Positions 33,273-43,800 of a stretch of 48,522 bases of DNA are shown in pieces. Below the pieces are notes generated by a model, which saw nothing but the letters and a program-made list of their open reading frames with translations, was not told the DNA's origin and did no database searches. This DNA is from Allomyces macrogynus ATCC 38327 (lineage: Eukaryota > Blastocladiomycota > Blastocladiomycetes > Blastocladiales > Blastocladiaceae), in contig GG745377.1 in the NCBI GenBank assembly GCA_000151295.1, positions 279,830-328,351 of the forward strand, given 5' to 3'. Position 1 is the first letter of the stretch; every line of letters begins with the position of its first letter. A program made the translations under genes and the position numbers.

Positions 33273-33503
33273 ACACTCACATCGACGACCGATTGTAGCT
33301 ACGATCCGATGGCGCCCGGCACCCCCACCTCGCCCGCACGCGTCAACCGCGCGGCCAACCGGTCGGGCTACTCGCTGTGCAACCGGTACGAGTTTGAGCC
33401 GTTTGAGCCGGAGATTCCCGAACATGCGCGCGCCAAGACGGCCGACGCGATGCTGCAGGCGGCGCGCGACCGGCGCGAGTATTCGGAGACGCAGCGCGTG
33501 TAA
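31933..33503 (+). CDS. Axonemal protein, SAXO4/PPP1R32 (IIIG9) homologue
   Basis: Six exons (31933-32291, 32356-32506, 32579-32863, 32925-33034, 33109-33225 and 33299-33503) encode about 408 residues. An ATG at 31954 would give 401. Introns are 61-74 bp. The N-terminal part reads SAGGETDPRMFYATTHCTYF, close to the GG.TDP..FYAT..CT.Y start of animal PPP1R32. The order that follows is also alike: a GYQ..L.P segment, then DHFATTQSTSF with the F.T...SF pattern typical of proteins that lie along cilium microtubules. Similar aromatic-plus-Thr words recur (TMKASYREH, GYSLCNRYEFEPFEPE). The animal protein is found in motile cilia and sperm flagella. In a fungus it implies a flagellated zoospore. The next plus-strand gene also looks ciliary. 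Short introns and family continuity decided the splice sites. Confidence 0.75.
33232..33273 (+). repeat. (CT)n/(ATCT)n microsatellite in an intron
   Basis: About 14 CT units followed by three ATCT units lie inside the fifth intron (33226-33298) of the SAXO4-like gene. They form part of its pyrimidine-rich tract. Confidence 0.9.
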
Positions 33504-33667
33504 TCGGCACGGATGGATTACAGTACGAGTAGGAGAGAGAGCGGGGATCGGAGACAAAGAGACTGGATGGAGACCGACTGATGGGACGATGAAGAAGTGG
33601 GTGGGGAATAGACAACGGCCGACACTTGGCGAGAAGGGTAGAGCCAGCTTTATTTTCGGATGTGCGG

Positions 33668-33957
33668 TCACGACGACGAGGGAGTGCCGCTGCCTGCTGC
33701 AGCGGCAATCGCGTCGATCTTGGCCTGCGCCGACAGCTTAGAGTTTTGCTCGAGGTAGTCGGCGGCCATGAGGCCGGCGAGCGAGACGGCGACGCCCGCT
33801 GGCACCGGGTGGGGTGGAGAGGAACGGCACCGTCGTCAGCAACGCGAATAGACACAGTTCAATCGGGTGCGCGCAAAGAGGAGACCGTACCGAGGCCAAG
33901 GGCCAGGCGATGGCGCGGGGACAGGGAAAAGTAAGAGGCGAGGAACGGTTTGGCCAT
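33668..33957 (-). CDS. Small single-helix membrane protein (65 residues)
   Basis: Two short exons, 33957-33891 and 33798-33668, joined across a 92-bp intron (GTACGG...GCCAG), encode 65 residues. The start is MAKPFLASYFSLSPRH. One hydrophobic helix, LALGLAGVAVSLAGLMAA, spans the exon border. The soluble tail has DYLEQNSKLSAQAKIDAIAAAA and ends SSS. A short basic N-terminus before one helix is common in small mitochondrial inner- or outer-membrane proteins, but no family is recognised. Third codon positions are mostly G or C, as in neighbouring genes. It converges with the SAXO4-like gene, with 164 bp between stops. It is divergent from the giant ERICH3-like gene. Confidence 0.6.
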
Positions 33958-34838
33958 GGCGCGTGCGGGCGCGTGCGGGTGGTTCGCGCGGCGCGTAAGG
34001 GCGGGATCAGGCGCGGATCAACAGCGCGCGCCGTTGAGGTCGCGACCGATTTGCAGAACTGATCGCAACGGCGATCAAGTGCTCGAGGTGGGAGACGCTG
34101 GGAAAGTTCACGTAGCAGTCACGCCAAAGGTCGCTTCAGCAGAGCGCGTCGCATCTTGTCTCCCACCACACCACCGTCTCCGACCGCCACCAGACCGATC
34201 GCCGCCGTCGCCCCGCTGCTGCCGGCCACCGCTCGCTCTCGCCCGCCCGCAACTTGTTGCCGTGGGTGCTCCGGGACGTGCTCGCCGTGCCGTCTCTGCT
34301 CTGCCGGCCCCTGCTCCCCGTCGCACCCGCACCACCACTCTTGTGCCGCCTGCTGGCCGGGCGGCCCCCCATTTCCTCCACAACCCGCGATCCTCACGAC
34401 AAGCCGATCACTCGGCTCATTTCCCAACATTTTCTCCGGATCCGCACTGTCCCGACGCCGTCACTCGCTGCATTCCCTCCCGTGCCGGCCCCGCGAGCCC
34501 GCACCATGCACCGCGGTGCCGCACCGCACGACGCGACCAGCTCGGCCTTCCCCGCTGACTGGCTCGCCAAGGACCGCGCCCTATTGCGTGACACCATGTC
34601 CCCAACCTCTTCACCTTCCCCGCCATTGCCGCCCGTTACGCGCGCTCGATCCGAGGACCGCCAGCCCCTCCAAGATGACCGGCGGTCCGCCTGGTCGTCG
34701 GCGACAACCTCGGCGGCGGCCATGGATGCCGCCTCCTCGCCAAGAGCTGGTGCCAGTTCGGCGCGCCGTACTCGGTCAGCGACCCGCGCGAGATCCCGCG
34801 CACGGACGGCGGCGACGGTGGCGGCGGCCGCCGCGGGG
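33958..34838. other. Divergent intergenic region with an unexplained coding-like stretch
   Basis: About 0.9 kb upstream of the giant gene. Most of it is C-rich without a convincing frame. From about 34679 to 34835 one plus-strand frame has almost only G or C at third positions and reads through RLLAKSWCQFGAPYSVSDPREIP. It is closed by TGA at 34676 and has no matching acceptor. It could be a 5' exon of the giant gene in another frame or a chance effect. Confidence 0.3.
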
Positions 34839-37800
34839 ATGCCGGATGCCGAGGATTTGGAGCGCGAGCGGTACCTTCATCTGGTCTTCTTGGATTGGCG
34901 GGTGGGGCATGGATGCGGTCGACTGACGTTTGAAATCAATTAGCCACCAATTCCGGCTCATGCGCATTCGCGAAAAGACTTACGACGTGAACTTGGTCTC
35001 GACGAGCATGCCCACCTACGAGCCGTTGCTCGACGAGTACTTGCAGGACCACTTGAACACGCCGTCGATTCGCCACCACTTGGTCTCGCTGGGCGTCGTA
35101 CGTTGCTAGACTGACGCTGGCCAACTGGATGTGAAAGTATGCTTCTCACCAAGTTCTCCGCTGCAGATCGACGAGGACGGCTACATTGTCGACGACCGCA
35201 CCTTCAAGTACGCGCAGCTCGCGCTCGACCGCGCCGAGCGCGAGACTGACCTTGAGCGGTCCGCGCAGCAGCGCGATATTGACCGCGAAGTCGAAGTACA
35301 TCTTGTTTCCGCTGCTGACTCACCTCGTCCCCGCGAACCCGCGCCCTGACTTTCCTTCATCCTCGACCAGGTCGCGCTTCGGCACGCGCAAGAGAATAGC
35401 GCCACCTCGCGCCGCCTGCGCGGCCGCGGCGGCGACATCTGGACCAAAGTCACGGAACACTACGCGCCGCGCATGGCCGCCGCTGCCGCCGCTCGCGCCG
35501 CTCGCTCATCGTCGGCGTCCCCTTCGGCATCCCCACCCCCCACTTCGCCCGCTCGCGCCACGACCGCGAGCCCGACCGCACGCGCCACGACCGCCGCGCC
35601 CACCGCCGTGTCCGCGTCCGCCCCGCTCCCTCCCGTCCCAGCACACCGGATCCACGCGTCGGGCATTTCGTCGCGGTACAACCTGCAATCGTCGCGCACA
35701 TCGTCGACCGCGGGGACTCGCGCGGACCTCGCGCCCACCTCGGCCGTGTGGGGTACTTCGACACGGCCGGGATCGGCTGACATTGTGCGCCGCCCAGCGG
35801 GGGCACGCGCTGCGCGCGCTGCGGTAGTTCCCGCCGCCGAGGCGCGCCCGAAAAGCGCCAACGTGCGCGGCCGCGCGGCAACGCCAGGTGCCGAGGAAGA
35901 CGCGCGCCGCGACCCGGTCGCCGAGTTTTACAATGATTACCTCAAGGACGAGTTTGATGCGCCGCCACACGACGTCTCGACCGCGTCGCTGACCTCGGTC
36001 GGGAGAGGACGCGAACCGTGGGGGCCGAACGCGCAACAGTCTTCGGCGCCGCGGACCCCGCCGCGCGCCACGTCATCGTCCCGCGCAAGTCGACGGCGCG
36101 CTTGCCGACAAGTCCGCTGAGTAACCATACCTCCCTGCCAGGGAGTGCTAGCTGGGATGCCGCTTCCGAGTCGGGCAGTGAGCTGACGACGACGCGCCCG
36201 GCCCACGACCGCGGGCCAAGTCCCCGCACCGCGCGTGGCCGCCGTCGCTGTCTTCGCCACTGCCAAACCTCCGGCGCCGGAACCCGGATTCTCGCTGAAG
36301 CGCCGACACCGACGTCCCACCCCGACCTGGTCCCCACGGCGATTCCGAAGTCCCCTCCCGCGCACCTCGCCGAGACCGCCGTGCAGTATAGCGACCCGCG
36401 ACTGTTCCGCGACGACGCTCAGCAGACGCAGCCGGTCGTGTTCGATAGCCAGACGCAGACGGCCAACAAGGTCGCGCGCGACGCGATGGTGCAGATTGCC
36501 GCCAATGCGTTGGAGTCGGCGCAGCAGACAAGCGAGACGTGCGTAACTGCGCGCAACGTGCAGACGGACGCGGCTCGGACAGAGGAGGTCGGGGTGCAGC
36601 TGGTCGGGCCGGGGATGCGCGGCAAGGGGACGAGTACCGCTGCGTTGGTCGAGACGGCCGGGGCCGGCACGCAGGTCGTGTCCTCGCGCGGGGTCGATTC
36701 GGAAGTGCAGGCGGACCCGGCGCCAAGGACCGAGACGGGGGTGCAGGCCAGTCGGCGCTCGACGAGTGCGCGGTCGATTGGGGCCATGACGAGTAACCAG
36801 GCGCTGGTCACGCCACAGGCGACGACGCCCGAGGAAGCCAAGGCGCTCGAAGCAAGTTTGCTGTCCATCCACGCGGCGTTCCAGCAGCGCGACTACCACC
36901 TCGTGCAGCATCTCGGCGAGGATCTGGTGGCCAAAGTCACGAGCGTCCCCCAGTTTGATGCCGACCCGCTGCGTAAGGCGATCGTTGCTGAGGCCTACTT
37001 TGCCATGTCGCGCGCGGCCTACCACGCGCAAGACGCGGAATCGTGCGAGACGCACCTGTTGCTCGCGTTCCGATACGGCGTCGACGCACCGGAACTGCTC
37101 AAGGACTTGATCCGGTTCAAGCACCGGCTCATCATCGAGGACGAGCGCGCGGATGCCGCGGCCGCCGGCGGGTCAGAGGACGTAGCCATGGACCCGGCCG
37201 AGTTCACGCGCACGGAAAATTTGCTGTTCGAGTATATCGGCAACCTTGGCGGGGATCTCGGCAAGATCATTCGCCAGGTCCGGATCAGCAAGCGCCGCGC
37301 AAGCACTAACGTGATCAAGGCCGAACCGGCCGCTGCAACACCCGACGCTGCCGCCGCACCGCCGCCACAGCCAGCGACGCCCATCAAGGACCCGCGCCGC
37401 CGGTCAGCCGCGACTTCCCCCACCGGCTCGAAGGCCGCGCTCGGATCCAAGTCGCCGTCGGTCGCATCGGTCCGCCGCACGCCGAGTGCTGGCGGGGCCG
37501 CGACGCCCACCAGACCCGTAACGGCGTCACCGTACGCCGAGTCGCAGCTGTCCAAGTCGCTCGAAAACGTGCGTGCGTCGCAGTCCGCGAGTAAGACCGA
37601 CGTGCGTCGCGCGAGTCGCGCCGAGAGCATGGTCGCTGACGCTCCACAAGGGGCCATGTCGCGTACCGCGTCGTCGGCGGCTGCACGGCACTGCAGCGGG
37701 CTCGGTAGCGGGGTGGTTACCGCCGGGTCGCGCGCGAGTCTTGCGCGCGTCAATGCTGCCGAGTCGGCCCCTGCCGCCTCGGCCCAGGATACGACACTCA

Positions 37801-40800
37801 TGTCCCGGTCGGAAATTCTCGCCCCCGGCGAAGCCCGGCGCGACACTGCCAAATCCGCGTCTGCATCGCGCCCGGCATCGGCAGGCAAAGCGCTCCGCAA
37901 CCCCGCCATGGGGTCGTCGCGACCATCCTCCAAGCCAGCAACGCGTACGGCGTCGGTACAGGACACGGCTGCGCGTGCGGGATCGATGCGGTCGCTCGCG
38001 TCGTTCCGCGGGTCGGCTGCGTCGTTCGAGTCGGCGTTTGACCCTCTCGTCCCGATAGCCGCACCCGCCGGTGGCGCGGATCGACCGATGTCGGCGTCGA
38101 AGAGGGCCGGGTCGGTGCAGATGGAGCAAGAACCACAGCGTGGGAGTGCGCGGGATGTGTCGGCGAGCATGGTGCTACAGGCTGAGTCGGCTGCGGCCGT
38201 AGAGGAACTGGTGAAGGACGAGATGGTGCCTGCGCAAGAAGCGAGTGCCACCGCGCACGAGGTTGTCGACACCGTGAGCGCTGCGAGTGTGCCGGCGGAC
38301 GAGCCTGCGCTCAACCCGGCACTCGTCGCGATCCCAGCATCCGTCGCCGCGTCGGCGCTCCTGGTCAAGTCGGCGCATGAAATCGCATCGCCCAAATCGA
38401 CCGCGTCGCACATGGATTTGGCTGCAGCGACGACGGTGCTCCCGGCGTCCGTAGCCGGGTCACAAATGCTGGCCGAGAACCTTCATTCCGCGCCGACCGA
38501 GCAAGAACCGGAGACGGCCCAACAAAACGCGCCCACGCCCGCATTCGCGGCAGCTCAGCAGCAAGCGCCAGTGGCCGCCACGACCGCCGGCACGCTCGTG
38601 ACGCCGATCTCGAGCAGTCGCGACACCCTCGCAGCGCACGCTCCGCTTCCGGCCTCGGTCGCCGCGTCGCAGAATTTGGTCCAGGGCCACGACGAGAGCA
38701 CGGAACACGTGCGGGCGGCGCAGAGCGACAGCCATCTCACGGCTGCCTCGGCTAGCGTCGCGCTCCCCGCGTCCACCGCGCCGTCGCAAGTCCTGGCGCA
38801 CCGGCCAGTTGACGGCACCGCTGAAGCGAGGTCCGAACCAATCATGGCTGCTCCAGTCGCAGTGAAGTCGCGATCAACGACAAGTCACGAGAATTTGGCG
38901 CGCGCCGCTGGTGTGGTGGCACTTCCCGCGTCGGTCGCGGCGTCGCAGGGACTGTCGGGGAGTCATGACACCGTTGCATCCAGCGCCCGCGCTCACCCGC
39001 CCGCGCCGGCGGGCGCACCGGCGCCGGTTGTCGTTGGGAGCGGCCTGCTGGCGGGTGCCGCTGGGGTCGCGCTGCTAGCATCCGTCGCCGCGGCCGTGTC
39101 GCACGTGCCGTCGCGCAGCACCAATGACGTTTCGCCCGCCGTTCACGAGGGATCTCCGGCTTCAGCTTATGACGTACCGGCCCGACCGGCGGCAAGCGAC
39201 AATCATTTGGCGAGCGCCGCTGGCGTCGCTTTGCCTGTTTCCGTTGCCGCGTCTCAGGATTTGGGTCGCAGCGACGATGCGGCATCGGCTGACCACGAGT
39301 ATGCGCCAGCGGGACCGACCGAGGAACCAATGCAGCCAGCCATCAGCAACGACCACTTGGCGAGTGCCGCTGGCGTCGTTCTGCCCGTATCTGTGGCCGC
39401 GTCGCAGGTCTTGATCCGTCCCGGCGAGCCCGTCGCGTCACCCGTCACCGAGCAAGCGCCAGCGGCACCGGCCGATACCCCATTGCAACCGATCACCAGC
39501 AACGACCATTTGGCGAGTGCCGCTGGCGGCGCTCTGCCTGCACCTGTGGCCGCGTCGCAAGTTTTGGCTCGTCACGACGATTCTTTTGCCTCACTCATCC
39601 AGGACGCGCAAGCAGCCATCAGCAATGACCATTTGACGAACATCGCAGGCGTCACTCTCCCCGTATCGGTGACTGCGTCGCAGGTTTTGGCTCGCGGCGA
39701 CGATCCTGTCGCGTCGCCCGTCCACGAACAATCACCCGCGGCCGCGGTTGCGCCGTCGCAGTCGGCCGAGCATTTGGCAAGTGCGATCGGCGCCGCTCTC
39801 CCGGCGTCTGTGGCTGCATCGCAAACTTTGGCTCGTCGCGACGATCCTGTCGCGTCGCCGATCGACCAGCAGTCCCAAGAGGCACCAATCAACGCACTTT
39901 TGCAACCAGCGAGCAGCGGCGACTTTTTCGCAAGTGTCGCGGGTATCGCTCTGTCGGCTTCAGTCGCGGCATCGCAGACTTTAGCTCGTGGCGACGATGT
40001 CGTGCTCGAACAACCGTTGGCAACAACGTCCCAATCGCCGGCGCAGTCGTCCGTCGGCGACGACCTTTTGGCGAGCGCCGCGCGCGTCGCTCTGCCCGCG
40101 TTCGTGGCAGCGTCGCAGGTATTGGCGCGCAGCAACGACGACATCTCGCCCGGTGCTCTCGCAGTCGCGCTTCCAGCATCGGTCGCCGCGTCGCAGAACC
40201 TGAGTGCCGAAGTGGAACCTGCACCGCTGCGGCCGTCGTCGTCGCAGCCGCTGGCTCGCAGTCGCGACTCACTCGACGTGGCTGCTGGGCAAGCACTTCC
40301 AGCCTCAGTTGCGGCGTCACAGGTCCTGGCGCTGTCGCGGGCGCTGTCTCCGGCGCTGTTTCCGGCGCTGTCGAATACCACGGCCCACGACCATCTGATG
40401 AGTGCTGCTGTTGGGATTGCGCTGCCGGCGTCGGTGGCCGCGTCTCAGATGCTGACGCGCGACCGCGACGATGCCCAGTCCGGCGACGTGACGCCACCGG
40501 TGCCCGCCCGCCAATCCTCGGGCCACGACCAGTCGGTGGCGAGTGCCGCTGGCATCGCATCTGCGGCCGCGTCGACCATTTTAGCGCCGCCCGAAAGCGA
40601 TAGCGCTGAGTCCCGCCCAATGGATGTGGCCGCTGCGGGTTTGCAAGAGCGGGCTGCAAGCGAAGACCAAGTCGCGAGAATGGCCGCGAGCATGGCTCTT
40701 CCGGCGTCGGTGGCCGCGTCACAAACGTTGACGAGCCGATTCGACTTGTTGCGCGACGCAAGCGAGCTCCCACTTCCACTGTCCGTCGCCGCCTCGCAGC

Positions 40801-43800
40801 ACTTGGGACGCAGCCACACAAGCGTCAAGGTCCCGACCACCGAGGGCACATTGATTCCACTAGCCGACACGCAGTTGCCCGCAGCGCAAGCCGAGACGGC
40901 CGACGCGACAGCAACGGAGCCGCGCCCATCATTGCCACCAGTGTCGCAAGCCCTGACAGAAAGCCGCGAGAGTATGTCGGGCTTGGCGGCCGGGATCGCG
41001 CTGCCCGCGTCGGTTGCGGCGTCGCAGTCATTGGCACCCATCGGTCACCTCGACGTTGACCCCGCGGCGGCCCTGCTTCCCGCGCCAAGGTTTGCGTCGC
41101 AGACTTTCTCGGCAAGGCACAGCCGCCTCGTGGACGTGGCAGCTGGCGCACCGCTTCCAGATTCGGTCGCCGCGTCGCAGATGCTTGTGCAGGAACCGCG
41201 CGGCGCTGACGTCGAGTCTGTTCCCGCAGCGTCGGCAGAACCGGCGCCGCTGCCCGCTGCCTCGAGCGTCGATAACGTTGCGGATCGCGCTGCCGGCATC
41301 GCGCTCCCGGCGTCGGTCGCGGCATCCCAGACGCTGGCCGCTGATCGAGATAGCACCGAAGTCCCTTCTGTCGCCGACCCACTCACCCATTCAGTCCACG
41401 ACATTCATGACAGCCTGTCTGCCGCAGCAATCGCCGCGCAACTGCCCGTGTCTGTCGCCGCATCCCAGCAACTCGTTGCAGACGATGTTGCGACTGCGCT
41501 TGGCGCTCCACTCCCGACCTCAGTCGCAACGTCGACGCAGCTGCTCGGTCCTGGAACACGGTCGACATCTACGAGTCGCATTGATTTGGACGTGGCTCTC
41601 AACTCACAGCTCCCCGCGTCCGTGGCGGCTTCACAGACCATGGCGCCCGACGAACCCCGCCTCGAGGCTCGGCCGCAGGACGAGGCGCTTGTCCACGACG
41701 TGCCAAGGGGGACGGAACCGGAACAAGGCCCTACGGCGAGCTCTGCGCGCGACACCAACGAGCTGGACTCCATTGACCCGAGACTGGTCGCCATGCCGGC
41801 ATCTGTCGCAGCATCAACGGTCTTGTTCAACGGGCCCGACGAGCTGGCGCTCAGTCCGCATTCTGTTCCGATCCCAGCTTCAGTGGCGACCTCGACCGTT
41901 CAGCTCGCTGGTTCGGCTGTGATCGAACCGCAAGCGGTGAGCGAGACTGGCGCCGATCAAGTGCCATTACCCGCATCGGTCGCAGCATCCGCGGCCATTC
42001 TCGCCAGTTCCAGTTCCACTATTGCCGAAGCGCCCGCCGACCTGAGCCAACTCGCGCTCCCGGCCTCGGTCGCAGCCTCGACTCTGCTGCTCGGCGACCG
42101 CGACACTTCTGCCGCTGAGCAGCTCGACAACGCGACCGAGGCGTGCTTGATCCCGCTCCCGGCCTCGGTTGCATCGTCGCAAACGCTTTCTGGCGTTGCA
42201 GGCTTGGAAACGACGCTGTCAGCCGACCCGCTCGGCGCGCCGCTCCCCGTGTCGGTTGCCGCATCGACTATGTCATTACGCGATTTGGGCCTCGCTGCGA
42301 CGAGCATCGCCGGGTTGGCTCACGGTGTTCCGCTGCCAGCTTCTGTGGCCACATCGGGGGCGCTGCTCAACGACACGCCGTCGAGTCTCGAGGAAGTGCG
42401 TAACGAGAATGCTTCGAGCCCACGACTCGTTCCGCTCCCGGCGTCGGTCGCCGCATCCATGACTCTGGCCGCTATCTCGGACGCCGTTTCCACACCTCAA
42501 TCGGACGACACGCTCGAGCCGGGATCACCGTCGGAATCGTGGAGCAACAACGCGGTGATTGAAAGACTTCCATTAAAGGTCAGCAGTGACCCGGCCAGCC
42601 CGCGACTCGTCCCTCTGCCGGCGTCGGTCGCGGCTTCCATGAACTCGCTTGCTGATTCGCGCTCTCGTGATGTCCTCGCCTCAGCTACGCTGCCGGGATC
42701 GGTCAGTGCGCCGCTCGAGCTCTTGGCGACAAGCAGAAGTGCCAAGGATGACGCGGTAGGTCCAGCAACCGAAACGGTTGGCGGTGACCACGATGTTTTT
42801 GCTCGCGGCGTGCCGCTGCCGGCGTCGGTCGCAGCGTCGCTGAGCGCGCTGAATCAACCCGAGCCCGCGCCAACGGCGAACCTGTCGGCCAGTGACTGGT
42901 CAGCATCTGCACGAAACGACGCGGTTCGTGCCGGGTTCAGTTCCCAAGTGGCCAAGTCGCAGTCGTTTGATTTCGGCCAAGTCCCACTGCCCGTTTCGGT
43001 CGCTGCATCACGTGAAGTGATCTTCACGCCACCAGCACAAGGAATTGCACCACTTGGAGCCGTGTTCCCGGTCAATGACGAGCCGGCGCCCGATTCCGAC
43101 GCCTCCGCTGTCCATCTTCCTGATTCGATCACGTCGTCATTGAATGTTTTGAACGAAGGTACCCCAATCAACGCCTCTTCCGACGTCGAAACAGTCTATG
43201 ATTACGACGCCGCGACGCTTGTACCTCTCCCGCCGTCGATTGCAGCGTCCATGTCGTCGGCCGTCGACGCCGACGCCGACGCCAACGACGAGGTCGTGCA
43301 GCCGCACACGCTCGCGTTGCCCGCGTCCGTGGCCGCGTCGCTACAGCTGCTGCGCGACACTGGGTCGGCCGAATCAGTCGCAAGCCAAGCCGCACAACCA
43401 GCGTCGATTCCGCTACCGGCCTCGGTCGCCGCGTCTCAGATGCTCACGAGTGAGCCGGTCGAGTCACATGCTCCCGCTTCCTCCGCACCGCCCTGCGAAC
43501 TCATGCAATCGACGATCCTGTTCGAGGAAAGAGCTCGTGCACTCGAAATGGAGCCGCGCGGCGAGTATCTCGGCGATATGCACGCCAACGTACCGCTTCC
43601 TGACTCGTTGGCCCCGAATTTGGCCGAGTCGAGACAGAGTGGTACAATGGCTGCTCCACAAGCTGAGGAATTCGCGACGGTTGCATCGCGCCGCGAGCTC
43701 ACGCAGTCCACGATTCTCTTGAATGAGCGGGCTCGCGCTTTGGAACTCGAAGGGGGTGAGTACCGCGGCGATATGCACGCCAATGTGCCGCTCCCGGAAT

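Noticed and set aside
37019..38413. Minus-strand 464-codon frame
   Set aside because: Antisense shadow of the giant gene. It has Ala/Ser/Asp composition only and no domain.
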